64,000 nt of DNA from Planctomycetota bacterium (lineage in GTDB: Bacteria > Planctomycetota > Planctomycetia > Pirellulales > Pirellulaceae): positions 33,943-97,942 of the forward strand of contig JAFLCP010000004.1 of assembly GCA_017303505.1 (NCBI GenBank). Direction: 5' to 3'. A program made the translations under genes and the position numbers. Below the pieces are notes generated by a model. It searched no databases and had not been told where the DNA came from. It worked only from the letters and a program-made list of their open reading frames with translations. Positions 25,820 through 34,603 of this stretch are shown one piece after another (position 1 is the stretch's first letter; every line of letters begins with the position of its first letter).

Positions 25820-25848
25820 CAATCCTTCACGATAGTACGTAATGACCT

Positions 25849-26304
25849 ATGAACTACTATCAACCATTAATACCCTTGATTGCTGCGAGCGACGATTTCT
25901 TTGAGCGCATCGGTCAAGCTATGCGCAACGCAGGCAATCGAGTCGAATTGTCTTCCTTGTCAATATTCATGTTGATCCCTGTAATTCTTGCAGGGATCTA
26001 TGCCGCGCGCTACATTTACAAATCACTGTTTAAACACAACTACGAAGCTCCTTCGATTTTGTTTATGCAGCTGTGTACCGCCCATGGACTGACACGAAAA
26101 GAACGAAGATCATTGCGCCGCGCCGCCGCTCGCTGGCAGGTTTCCGATCCAAGTCTGCTGTTTATTGATCCGCAACTTTGGAAGTTTGACGACCAAATCC
26201 GTCAAGTTGCCCCCAGCAGTCTAAAACGAAAAGACTACGAAATGTTCAATCTTCTCAGCTTGCACAGCCGAGTGCTGCGAACCGAAGAAGTCGAAAAAGT
26301 CTAG
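25849..26304 (+). CDS. Hypothetical single-span membrane protein
   Basis: 151 residues, not recognised. One strong transmembrane helix lies at about 38-57 ('SIFMLIPVILAGIYAARYIY'). The C-terminal part is basic and helical ('LCTAHGLTRKERRSLRRAAARWQVSDPSLLFIDPQLW'), probably cytoplasmic. Proteins with this layout occur in planctomycetes without known function. It follows the HEAT-like gene by 29 bp, which hints at a functional pair. Confidence 0.6.
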   Translation: MNYYQPLIPLIAASDDFFERIGQAMRNAGNRVELSSLSIFMLIPVILAGIYAARYIYKSLFKHNYEAPSILFMQLCTAHGLTRKERRSLRRAAARWQVSDPSLLFIDPQLWKFDDQIRQVAPSSLKRKDYEMFNLLSLHSRVLRTEEVEKV

Positions 26305-26473
26305 TCCTTTTGCCGCGTGGTTTGCCCTCACATCTTAACTAACCGGAACGACCGGCTCTCAACTCGCGATTCCATCTCTTTCCCGCGAGCTTTCCCTATA
26401 TTTCTCAAAGGGTATGTCGATATTCGATAGGCTGCAAGCTTGCCGATCAAAGCCTCGCTCCTAGGGTATCCTC

Positions 26474-26566
26474 ATGTTCGCGATTCCGTTTTTCCAGACA
26501 GTTCTCAGTCTACTCTTCATCGGAATCTGGTTCTTGGTCGGGCAAATCATTGCCACGGATCGATAA
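26474..26566 (+). CDS. Possible 30-residue single-span membrane microprotein
   Basis: The short frame ATG 26474 to TAA 26566 encodes one hydrophobic helix ('FFQTVLSLLFIGIWFLVGQIIA') with a polar end (TDR). AGGG lies nine bases before the ATG. No longer gene competes with it in this gap. The compact transmembrane composition is unlike random non-coding translation, but 30 codons are too few to be sure. Confidence 0.4.
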   Translation: MFAIPFFQTVLSLLFIGIWFLVGQIIATDR

Positions 26567-26791
26567 AGCGATAGCCAAAACAGAACCTAAGTTGGGAACG
26601 CGGTTAGCATTTCCTCTCCGCAGCTAATCTCGCATTTGATGTGGTCAGCAGAGCTAGGCAAGTGACCTGTGTAAGTACTCACACATGTGATCTTTGGCCC
26701 ATGCAATCCTTGGCCCATGCGAGCCCTAGCCCGTATGAACTCGAATAATAGAGCGGGGCAGGAGACTCTTGGTTGACGTGTTACGTCTGAA
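26567..26791. other. Gap with a degenerate 16-bp tandem repeat
   Basis: Non-coding gap of 225 bp between the microprotein frame and the HD-GYP gene. At 26692-26739 three degenerate 16-bp units follow each other (CTTTGGCCCATGCAAT, CCTTGGCCCATGCGAG, CCCTAGCCCGTATGAA). No terminator hairpin with a T-tract is seen. Confidence 0.5.
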
Positions 26792-28366
26792 CTAGAGATT
26801 CAGGGAGAGAACCGCAGAAGATACGTTTTCCCACATCGAATCTGCGCTTTCATACAGCGGTGATACGTCTTCCACTTCTTCCACATTTGGAATGCGGGAA
26901 TCAACCCACTTAAGGAATGCGGCCACAATATCAGGATCCCATTGTGTACCAGCACCTTCAGCGATGATCTTTCGAGCTTTCGCCAATGGCATGTGATGAC
27001 GATACGGTCTCGATGATGTCATCGCATCGAAGCTATCTGCGACGGCCAAAATACGAGCCATCAACGGAATATCTGTACCAGCCAGTTTATCCGGATAACC
27101 CCTTCCATCCCAACGTTCGTGGTGATGCAAGATTCCAGGCAGCGTAAAATCGAGTTTCGCCAACTGCTCAATGATGCGGAAACCAATAACCGGATGCAGT
27201 TTGATGACTTCAAACTCTTCATCGGTGAGCGGTCCCGCCTTCAACAGCACGCTGTCGGGCACGCCAATCTTACCAATATCGTGCAAAACGCCGGCCAGAT
27301 AGATTTCTTGGCAGGTGGATTGCGGCAATTGTAACTGGCGGGCCAATTCAAAGGCCAACTTGGCAACACGTTCGCTATGCCCCTGAGTATAACTATCTCG
27401 AGCATCAATCGCCCGTGTCATCGAGCGCAACGTTCCCAAAACCAGTTGCTGGGTTTCGGCGAATAAACGAATGTTATGAGCTTGCGTACTTAACAGTGCG
27501 CCAGCTTCTTCCATTAAGCCTACTTCGAACGAACCGAACTCTGGGTCATACATAAACCCTAGTCCATTGCTCGTTGGCGGAGGAAGGCGGTCCATAGCGA
27601 CCAAGTAGGCGAAAGGATTGCCAACCTGCCCGATAGGCACGATAACGTAAGAGGAAATCAAGCCGTTTGGCAACTCGGTAAACCGCATATTGCCAAGTAG
27701 AGGCTCCCAATCCACTTCGTTTCGATGGATTTCTACCAGCGATTCAGCATCTTCGATCTGCCATGAACCTTCTCCGAACACCTCGGACGTCAAGTCAAAC
27801 TTGTGAGAAGCTCGCTTGTCCGAAATCACCATCGCAATTTGGCGACAATTGGCGATAGAGCGGAGTGGTTGTAAGATCTCTGCCGCTAATTGTTGCGGCG
27901 AGTTATTGGAGCGACACAGCCCCAAGTGTTTTGTGAGTTCTCGCAGCCAACATTGTTCTTCAAACGTTCGAGCAATTTGCATTGCCGAAGCATCTAACTG
28001 AATTTGCTGTTGCTCGATCGTGTACATCTGATCGAGAACAACGTTGGTGGCGTTTAGTATCTGTTGTAACGATTCTAACGTGCCGGAAGCTTGTACCCCT
28101 GCGAGATACCAGCCTTGTGAATCCGATGTTTTCAACGGGAGGATAAAGCCAAAATCTCCAGCAACTTCGAAGGCAACAGGATCTCCCATTAAGCCCACTT
28201 TTCTCGCTGCGGATTCGAACTCGCTCCAATGTTCTGCCAAACATCCACGTAAAGCATGGCTAGGCCAGGGCTTGATCATTACACCACTATCAAGAATCAA
28301 ACTGCAGGAAACCTTTAGGATTTCCTCAGCTTTCTTCTTTTGGGCTACTATGCCTTCTGCCGCCAT
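26792..28366 (-). CDS. HD-GYP domain protein, probable cyclic-di-GMP phosphodiesterase
   Basis: About 524 residues from ATG 28366; an in-frame TTG at 28393 would add nine residues. The first 300 residues look like one or two GAF-like sensory folds ('LQPLRSIANCRQIAMVISDK', 'YVIVPIGQVGNPFAYLVAMD'). The C-terminus is a full HD-GYP domain: 'HSERVAKLAFELARQL', 'AGVLHDIGKIGVPDSVLLK', 'HPVIGFRIIEQL', 'HHHERWDGRGYPDKLAG', 'ILAVADSFDAMTSSRPYR'. HD, HDIGK and HHExxDGxGYP are intact, so it should hydrolyse c-di-GMP. It has no receiver domain and no membrane span. It is divergent from the pilus locus, whose assembly is often under c-di-GMP control. Confidence 0.88.
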   Translation of the reverse strand: MAAEGIVAQKKKAEEILKVSCSLILDSGVMIKPWPSHALRGCLAEHWSEFESAARKVGLMGDPVAFEVAGDFGFILPLKTSDSQGWYLAGVQASGTLESLQQILNATNVVLDQMYTIEQQQIQLDASAMQIARTFEEQCWLRELTKHLGLCRSNNSPQQLAAEILQPLRSIANCRQIAMVISDKRASHKFDLTSEVFGEGSWQIEDAESLVEIHRNEVDWEPLLGNMRFTELPNGLISSYVIVPIGQVGNPFAYLVAMDRLPPPTSNGLGFMYDPEFGSFEVGLMEEAGALLSTQAHNIRLFAETQQLVLGTLRSMTRAIDARDSYTQGHSERVAKLAFELARQLQLPQSTCQEIYLAGVLHDIGKIGVPDSVLLKAGPLTDEEFEVIKLHPVIGFRIIEQLAKLDFTLPGILHHHERWDGRGYPDKLAGTDIPLMARILAVADSFDAMTSSRPYRHHMPLAKARKIIAEGAGTQWDPDIVAAFLKWVDSRIPNVEEVEDVSPLYESADSMWENVSSAVLSLNL

Positions 28367-28754
28367 GTTCGTTTTTAACCAACCAGTTACCAACGGATAC
28401 CTGCACTACGTTGCGCAGGGACACTCTGTCGAAAACTAGGTTGTTAGAATGGGTGCGCCAAATGATTTTGCTTAAAATCTTCTGAAAATCCATTCCTGCT
28501 TCAACGTGCTCCGCTCCTCATCCCTCTCCAAATCATGCGCTATATATGGCGTTCAATTTTCAATCCCCTAAATCCAAATTATTTGCGAAAAATTTCTTGC
28601 CTCACCTTACATGTATCCTATCTTTCCAGCGATGGGAGAGTGTGTGCCCATCAGAAAGTAGTAGTGTGGCCTACTTGGTAAAGCGTGTGTTGCTTGCCAG
28701 GCCCTCAGTCACTTTCGCATTCCGTCAACACTATGAAGAGGTTGGACATTCGAT
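28367..28754. other. Divergent intergenic region upstream of the pilus locus
   Basis: About 388 bp between the HD-GYP gene and the pilin gene. It should carry the promoter of the pilus operon, but no clear consensus pair can be named. No repeat, RNA gene or credible additional frame is visible. Confidence 0.4.
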
Positions 28755-29183
28755 ATGTCGGCGAAAAACAAGGCGAAGGGATTCACACTCGTAGAACTCG
28801 TTGTGGTTGTGGTTATCATCGGTATCTTGGCAGCTGTTGCAGCTCCACGATTCTTGAATAAAACTGATGCGGCTAAAGCACAGGTAACTTTGCAAAAGGC
28901 TAGTGCCATGCGAAGCGCTATTGAAATTCTTCGTGCGGATACGGGCAGCTACCCTACGTCAGATACAGCTCTCGATACGGCCTTGGAAGCTTATATTCGA
29001 GGTGGTGTTCCAAGTGTTGACTTTAAAACACTCTCCGGAGCCAAAGTGCATGTTATCACCGGAACAGATCCAACCTCAATCCCGACCGGCGTCGCAAGCG
29101 GTTCTGTATGGATCTACAATTCGAGCACTGGCTCGGTATGGGTCAATGATACCGACCTATTCGATGGTAAGTACGACGGTTAA
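28755..29183 (+). CDS. Type IV pilin / type II secretion major pseudopilin-like prepilin
   Basis: 142 residues. The N-terminus is a short positively charged leader followed by 'KGFTLVELVVVVVIIGILAAVAAPRFL', the class III signal cleaved by prepilin peptidase after Gly, with Glu at +5 of the mature protein. The hydrophobic N-terminal helix builds the fibre core. The globular part ('QVTLQKASAMRSAIEILRADTGSYPTSDTAL') resembles GspG-like pseudopilins; no Cys pair is present, so the D-region disulfide of type IVa pilins is lacking. An intrinsic terminator follows, which would make this the most abundant product of the locus. Confidence 0.9.
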   Translation: MSAKNKAKGFTLVELVVVVVIIGILAAVAAPRFLNKTDAAKAQVTLQKASAMRSAIEILRADTGSYPTSDTALDTALEAYIRGGVPSVDFKTLSGAKVHVITGTDPTSIPTGVASGSVWIYNSSTGSVWVNDTDLFDGKYDG

Positions 29184-29226
29184 TTCTCGTTACTTATCGT
29201 CTTGGTTCCATGTACCAGACTTTCCG

Positions 29227-29258
29227 AGAGGGGTCGCAATTGCTGCCCCTCTTTTTTT
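29227..29258 (+). terminator. Intrinsic terminator between pilin and receiver genes
   Basis: AGAGGGG (29227-29233) pairs with CCCCTCT (29246-29252), followed by a run of T to 29258. It lies between the pilin stop and the receiver start. Read-through would give low expression of the downstream machinery relative to pilin. Confidence 0.75.
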
Positions 29259-29272
29259 GGAGATGTACTTCC

Positions 29273-29668
29273 ATGAATAAACTCCAGATTCTTTTAGCTG
29301 AAGATAATCCAGCTCTTCAAAACGTGATTCGTTTTAATCTGCTTTCTGTTGGTATGGAAGTGCAGACGGCAAGTCGCGGTGACGATGCGTTGAAGTTATT
29401 CAACAATTTCAATTTCGACTGTTTGATCTGTGATCATCAAATGCCCGGTATGGCAGGTATCGATCTGATTCGAACCATTCGCCAAGGGAATCACAATCCA
29501 AATATTCCGGCCATATTGTGCACCAGTCGTGTTCTCGATCTCGATCACGACTATTTGAAGAATGAACTACGGGTTGCGGCCGCTTTAGGCAAACCATTCT
29601 CCGTTCGTCAAATTGTGTCAACTGTGCTTCAGGCTACCCGCCCATCCCCAGAGCCCGTTCCGGTCTGA
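29273..29668 (+). CDS. CheY-like single-domain response regulator
   Basis: 131 residues from ATG 29273, with GGAG at 29259-29262 ten bases upstream. It is a stand-alone receiver: acidic pocket in 'LLAEDNPALQNVI', phospho-acceptor Asp54 in 'CLICDHQMPGMAG', Thr/Ser switch in 'CTSRV', and Lys in 'ALGKPFSVRQIV'. No output domain, so it must act by binding a partner. It lies 37 bp upstream of the histidine kinase and inside the pilus locus, which suggests control of pilus assembly or of the STAS protein. Confidence 0.88.
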   Translation: MNKLQILLAEDNPALQNVIRFNLLSVGMEVQTASRGDDALKLFNNFNFDCLICDHQMPGMAGIDLIRTIRQGNHNPNIPAILCTSRVLDLDHDYLKNELRVAAALGKPFSVRQIVSTVLQATRPSPEPVPV

Positions 29669-29704
29669 ACCAACTAACCCTGCCTACCTGCCCACCTCCC
29701 ACCC

Positions 29705-31153
29705 ATGCCCTCCAATACTCCGACATCCTCGTTATCCCAAATGTTTCTCATTTGGCAAGTCTTTCCTGCATTTGCAGTTGGATTGCTTGCTGGTGTATTG
29801 CTTTGGCTTTCCCCGGTTACTTCGCCCTTGCAGCTGGGAGTCCTTTTTGGAATTCTCGGTCTTGCCATCGTTAGCGTTGTTACGTTTTTGCTGCGTCACC
29901 ACCGAGTTATGTCACTCGGCATCGTTGAAAAACAGCTTTCGCAACTGGCCGAAACTTCCTCAGCCCTCTCCGATTCGAAAGCGATTGTAACTCTACTGGG
30001 AACGAGCTCGGTCGCCGCTGGTTGGAATCTACTAGCAGAACGCCTCCGTGAACGACGTTGGAACGAGTCGATTGAACAATCGCTCGCCGCGAATGCCGAA
30101 GGCAACAGTCATGATATCGTTTATCGAATGGCTCGCTGCCACATTGATGGTTTAGCGATCACGGACCGGCAGGGAATTATTCGCTTCAGCAATCCCGCTT
30201 GGGCGATGATGGTAGACATCGACGAAAAAGTGAACACTTCGGGACAATCCATTTTTGAACATCTCAAACTGGATGCGAAAGCGGGTGGTCAGGACATTCG
30301 CAATCGCCTCCAAAACACCAGCTCGCCTTCGACACACGTGGTACAGTTAGGCCGCTCGCTCTCGGACGGCGTTTGGCGACTCGCAAGAATCCCACTCGAT
30401 GGACGCGCCCATGATCCAGAAGCTTTTGTGTGGATTCTTCGTGATCACACGCAACAAGCGCTTGCAGAAGAAGCTCGCGATCGATTTGTGGGAGCTGCTA
30501 CCCATGAACTGCGCACTCCATTGGCAAATATTTTGGCCTATTCTGAAACCCTCAGCAATGCGGAAATGGATGCCGACTCACAGCGCGAGTTTTTCAATAC
30601 CATATCCTCTGAAGCCCTAAGACTAAATCGACTGCTCGACCAGTTGCTTAACTTGCAACAGATGGAAGCTGGGTCACTAACACTCGATCGCGCACCTTGC
30701 GATGTCTTGCGATTAATTGAAGAAGCTTGCGATCACATGCAACCATTGGCGGAAAAACGTGGACTTAAATTAGATCGCCGAACTCCACCAAACTTGCCAG
30801 CGATGCGAGTTGATAAAGAGAAAATCATTTCGTTGCTCATCAACCTTATGGGTAACGCGGTCAAGTACACGTTGCCTGGTGGTGAAGTAAAACTTTCGGT
30901 CGAGTTACAAGCAGACTTTGTTCGAATTCATATCGAAGATACAGGTATCGGTATCCCCGAAGATGCGTTGGATAAGATCTTCGAACGCTTCTACCGCTGC
31001 CAAGACCCTCGCACATCAGACCAAGTAGGTAATGGCCTAGGATTAGCCCTAGCTAAAGAAGTAGCTCTTCTACACGGTGGTGACCTCACTGTTCAGAGCG
31101 AAATAAACAAGGGTTCCCGCTTTACCTTACATCTCCCCACCGGAACAGCATAG
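29705..31153 (+). CDS. Membrane sensor histidine kinase
   Basis: 482 residues. Two transmembrane helices lie at about 15-36 and 43-64 with almost no periplasmic loop, so it probably senses the membrane or an internal signal. A PAS-like domain follows (about 140-245, 'HIDGLAITDRQGIIRFSNPAWAMM'). The HisKA domain has phospho-accepting His267 in 'FVGAATHELRTPLANILAYSETL'. The ATPase domain has the N box 'LINLMGNAVKYT', the G1 box 'IEDTGIGIPEDAL', the F box 'FERFYRC' and the G2 box 'GNGLGLALAKEV'. It probably phosphorylates the adjacent receiver. The start is weakly marked; ATG 29741 ('MFLIW') is possible. Confidence 0.88.
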   Translation: MPSNTPTSSLSQMFLIWQVFPAFAVGLLAGVLLWLSPVTSPLQLGVLFGILGLAIVSVVTFLLRHHRVMSLGIVEKQLSQLAETSSALSDSKAIVTLLGTSSVAAGWNLLAERLRERRWNESIEQSLAANAEGNSHDIVYRMARCHIDGLAITDRQGIIRFSNPAWAMMVDIDEKVNTSGQSIFEHLKLDAKAGGQDIRNRLQNTSSPSTHVVQLGRSLSDGVWRLARIPLDGRAHDPEAFVWILRDHTQQALAEEARDRFVGAATHELRTPLANILAYSETLSNAEMDADSQREFFNTISSEALRLNRLLDQLLNLQQMEAGSLTLDRAPCDVLRLIEEACDHMQPLAEKRGLKLDRRTPPNLPAMRVDKEKIISLLINLMGNAVKYTLPGGEVKLSVELQADFVRIHIEDTGIGIPEDALDKIFERFYRCQDPRTSDQVGNGLGLALAKEVALLHGGDLTVQSEINKGSRFTLHLPTGTA

Positions 31154-31168
31154 AGCTGAGAGCCGACA

Positions 31169-31498
31169 ATGACAACGACATTCGGTGCTATCGATGTAAT
31201 CAAAGCTCCTGCCACTCTCAGCGGAAGCGATTGCGAACAATGCGCTTCAGATATACGCAACAGTGTCAATCGCCACCGCGTCCGTATTGTGCTCGATATT
31301 AGCAATACCGCGTTAATCGACTCCCAAGGCTTGGAGATGCTATTGGACTGCAACGAAACATGCTTAAAACGCGGGGGAGAATTAGTCATCGCTGGCCCCA
31401 CTCCGCTGTGCGCTGAGATCTTAGACATCACTGGCATCGAGCAAGAGTTGAACTGTCATAAAGACCTCCGTTCTGCATTGGGGAGCTTTGCGAAATGA
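31169..31498 (+). CDS. STAS-domain protein (anti-anti-sigma factor-like)
   Basis: 109 residues forming one STAS domain: 'RIVLDISNTALIDSQGLEMLLDC' with Ser52 in 'DSQG' at the site phosphorylated in SpoIIAA-type proteins, then 'KRGGELVIAGPTPLCAEILDITGIEQ'. Such proteins bind a switch-protein kinase or sigma regulator; none is encoded here. Its stop overlaps the pilB start (ATGA), implying coupled translation and a link between this regulator and the assembly ATPase. The exact partner is unknown. Confidence 0.85.
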   Translation: MTTTFGAIDVIKAPATLSGSDCEQCASDIRNSVNRHRVRIVLDISNTALIDSQGLEMLLDCNETCLKRGGELVIAGPTPLCAEILDITGIEQELNCHKDLRSALGSFAK

Positions 31499-33228
31499 GC
31501 CTCCTAGCTGAACCCAAGAATCGCTCACGCCTAAATCAAAACCATAGGCAACCCTTAGGTGAACGACTCATTCAAGAGGGTATCATCAGTGCCAGCATGC
31601 TGGAACAAGCCCTTCGGGAACAATCCACCACGGGTCGTCGACTGGGTGAAACTCTCATTGCTCTGGGCTTAGCCAACGAAAGCGATTTGCTTCCCTTCAT
31701 GGCTGAGGGACTTGGCTTCAAAGCAACACGCTTACGCGAAGGTCTCATCGATCCCAGCGTGGTTCATTTGATACCCCAAGCGTTAGCTAAACATTATAAG
31801 TGTTTGGCCCTCTTCAAGGTACGCAACGAACTTACGGTTGCCATGGTCGAACCTCAAAATCTTGAGGCTATCGACCACTTGAGACGCATCACCAAGCTGT
31901 CTATTCGGCCCATACTCGTTCTCCCCACGGCATTGGAACGCTTAGTCGACCGCTCGTACGAAGCGGACTTCTCGGTCGATACCGTCACCGCGGATTTCGA
32001 CGATCGAGAAATTCAGGTCGGCGACGAAGAAAACACCATCAACATCGACCATGTCGAAATCATGGCCGAAGGGAGTCCGGTCGTTAACTTGGTGAATTTC
32101 CTTCTGCTACAAGGAGTTCGGCAAGGTGCGAGCGACATCCACATTGAACCAGGCTTAAAGAACTGCTTAGTCCGTTTCCGTGTCGACGGACAGTTGCGCG
32201 AAGTTCTCAAACCCCGCGCCGATATTCATGCCGCTGCCGTGTCGCGTATCAAAGTGATGTCGAAAATGGACATCGCCGAACAACGCAAGCCGCAAGACGG
32301 TCGATTTCACGCGCGCATCGATAACCGAACCGTCGACTTCCGTGTCTCGACTTTGCCAACCGTTCAAGGCGAAAAAGTGGTGATGCGTATTCTCGATCGC
32401 GCAAGCATCAGCTTTGACTTGGATCGCCTTGGCGTTCCCGAAGATCAATTGGGCCGCCTCAAGACAATCCTGCGTCGCCCACACGGCTTAGTGCTAGTCA
32501 CCGGTCCGACCGGTAGCGGTAAGACGACCACACTCTACTCTTCAGTAGAAATGGTCAAAAACGTTTCTCGAAACATTATTACCGTAGAAGATCCTGTCGA
32601 ATACCAACTGGAACTGATCAATCAAGTTCAAGTTCAAAGTTCACGCAACATGACATTTGCGAGCGCTTTGCGAAGTATTCTCCGTCAGGACCCTGACGTT
32701 ATTCTCGTGGGCGAAATCCGCGATGTGGAAACCGCTGAAACGGCCATTCAAGCAGCTCTCACGGGCCATTTGGTGTTGAGCACCCTGCATACCAATGACA
32801 CCGCTTCAACGATCACGCGTTTAGTGGATATGGGAATCGCTCCCTTCAAGATTTCTGCCGCTTTGGCCGGTATCGTTGCCCAACGACTCGTGCGACGCGT
32901 TTGTAGCAATTGCAAAACAACCCATTTTCCATCCGCCGAAATGTTGAAAATGGTTGGTTATCATGATCGAACGCGTCAACAGTTTTCGCGCGGACAAGGC
33001 TGCCCTCAATGCCATGACACAGGCTTCCGCGGTCGACGTGGTATCTACGAGATTCTCGAAGTTAACCACAAAGTTCGTCAGCTCATTCAGGAAAGCGCTC
33101 CTCTAGATCAAATCCGCGAGGAACTTGCGGCACAAGGCGGTGGTAGCTTGCTGAGTCAAGCACTACGACTCGCAGACGATGGCATCACCGCGTTGGATGA
33201 AGTCATTCGTGTTGCTCATTTTGAGTAA
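31495..33228 (+). CDS. pilB: Type IV pilus assembly / type II secretion ATPase PilB (GspE)
   Basis: 577 residues. It is the hexameric ATPase that drives polymerisation of (pseudo)pilin. The N-terminal MshEN-type domain (about 15-140, 'LGERLIQEGIISASMLEQALREQ') may bind c-di-GMP in some homologues. The catalytic domain has Walker A GPTGSGKT (337-344), 'TVEDPVEYQL', the Asp box, and Walker B-like 'DPDVILVGEIRD'. Four zinc Cys (C470, C473, C503, C506) form the C-terminal zinc site as in PilB/GspE. Overlap with the STAS gene and the pilC gene 41 bp later place it in the operon. No pilT retraction ATPase is in the window. Confidence 0.93.
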   Translation: MSLLAEPKNRSRLNQNHRQPLGERLIQEGIISASMLEQALREQSTTGRRLGETLIALGLANESDLLPFMAEGLGFKATRLREGLIDPSVVHLIPQALAKHYKCLALFKVRNELTVAMVEPQNLEAIDHLRRITKLSIRPILVLPTALERLVDRSYEADFSVDTVTADFDDREIQVGDEENTINIDHVEIMAEGSPVVNLVNFLLLQGVRQGASDIHIEPGLKNCLVRFRVDGQLREVLKPRADIHAAAVSRIKVMSKMDIAEQRKPQDGRFHARIDNRTVDFRVSTLPTVQGEKVVMRILDRASISFDLDRLGVPEDQLGRLKTILRRPHGLVLVTGPTGSGKTTTLYSSVEMVKNVSRNIITVEDPVEYQLELINQVQVQSSRNMTFASALRSILRQDPDVILVGEIRDVETAETAIQAALTGHLVLSTLHTNDTASTITRLVDMGIAPFKISAALAGIVAQRLVRRVCSNCKTTHFPSAEMLKMVGYHDRTRQQFSRGQGCPQCHDTGFRGRRGIYEILEVNHKVRQLIQESAPLDQIREELAAQGGGSLLSQALRLADDGITALDEVIRVAHFE

Positions 33229-33269
33229 AGTCCCATTATTGTCCAACAGGAATTCAGGATCATCCGATC

Positions 33270-34502
33270 ATGCCATCCTTTGAAACACCAACGCGGACTT
33301 CGCTCAATGCTTCGAATCCCCGAAGCATTCCTAATGAAAAGAATCTACCCTGGGATCAATGGAACCCTTTGCAAGCGTTTTCTACTCCGTCTGTCGATTC
33401 ATCTGTTTCTGTGCTGAATGTTGGCAGTGGACAGTCCACTCCCGCAAAACTGCGGCGTTCACTATTTGGGAACAAGAAGCAACAGATCCTTAACATTACC
33501 AAGCAACTTGCGCTTCTTGTTGAGACAGGTGTCGATATTGCAGAAGCTATCGGTGTCGTGTGTGAACAAACACCCTCAGGTGCGGTGCGAGAAGCGTGGA
33601 CCAGTATTGGTGAAGATATTAATGCGGGCCGGGCATTGTCCTATGCTCTGACTCAACAGAAGCAGGTACTGGGTGCAGAGTACGTGGTTAGTATCACAGC
33701 CGGCGAAGCTTCCGGGAAACTAGCGGAAGTTCTAAAGAGCACCGCAGCAAAATTAGAACGCGATCTCGATTTGCAATGGTCAACTCGATCTGCTTTGGCT
33801 TACCCATGCATTTTGTGCGTCGTCGCTTTCGGAGTGGTAAACAGTTTAGTTTGGTTCGTGCTTCCTCAATTCGAAAAAGTGTTTGAGAACATGAACTATA
33901 CGCCCCCATGGATCACACAGTTTCTTTTGTCCGGCGCCCATACCATTCGCGCTTACTATTGGATCTTGGTTCTCGGATTCCTAACTCTCGTTGGTTCCAT
34001 AATATTTACTTGGCGACATCCAAAATTCGCCGTGTATCGCGATAAGTTCCTGTGTCGCTTACCCGTGATTGGCAAAGCCTATCGGTACATGGCCACCAGC
34101 GGCTTCTTTTTGCTTTGCGGGAACATGCTGAGACATGGCGTACCTTTATTGGATACGCTGCAGTTGTGCGCGCGGGCCTCGATGAGCCCTACCTTGCGAT
34201 CCGTACTTGAAGAAACGGAACGCGACGTATTGGTAGGTCGCAACCTTAGTCATACTTTGGCGAAATCTCAATTCCTCCCCCCCGGCGCTGCGTCCATGAT
34301 CACGATGGCCGAAAAATCGGGCAATCTAGATCGCGTTATGATTACAACGGGCGAGTACTTTGAAAAAGAAGGCGTACAGAGTCTTCAACAAGCCCTAAAG
34401 CTGCTGGAGCCGATCCTAATCGTCTTTATGGGCGGTCTAGTCGCACTGGTTATCGCGTCTGTAATGCTCCCAATGATGGATGCGAACTCGGCGGTTCGCT
34501 AA
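33270..34502 (+). CDS. pilC: Inner-membrane platform protein PilC (GspF)
   Basis: 410 residues with two tandem T2SSF domains: 'ITKQLALLVETGVDIAEAIGVV' in the first and 'LLCGNMLRHGVPLLDTLQLCARAS' in the second. Transmembrane segments lie at about 178-198, 232-252 and 380-402. It is the polytopic platform that couples the PilB ATPase to the growing fibre. The first 70 residues are a poorly conserved polar stretch. ATG 33270 has AGGA about ten bases upstream. The gene sits between pilB and pilM. Confidence 0.92.
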   Translation: MPSFETPTRTSLNASNPRSIPNEKNLPWDQWNPLQAFSTPSVDSSVSVLNVGSGQSTPAKLRRSLFGNKKQQILNITKQLALLVETGVDIAEAIGVVCEQTPSGAVREAWTSIGEDINAGRALSYALTQQKQVLGAEYVVSITAGEASGKLAEVLKSTAAKLERDLDLQWSTRSALAYPCILCVVAFGVVNSLVWFVLPQFEKVFENMNYTPPWITQFLLSGAHTIRAYYWILVLGFLTLVGSIIFTWRHPKFAVYRDKFLCRLPVIGKAYRYMATSGFFLLCGNMLRHGVPLLDTLQLCARASMSPTLRSVLEETERDVLVGRNLSHTLAKSQFLPPGAASMITMAEKSGNLDRVMITTGEYFEKEGVQSLQQALKLLEPILIVFMGGLVALVIASVMLPMMDANSAVR

Positions 34503-34603
34503 GCTCGTGACCATCCCCTTAATTTTGACCTATGCTTTCGCGAACCTGAAATCTACCGGTGCATTCCCTATGCACGTTGGAATTGTTCTGAGAAAGTGGT
34601 CCT

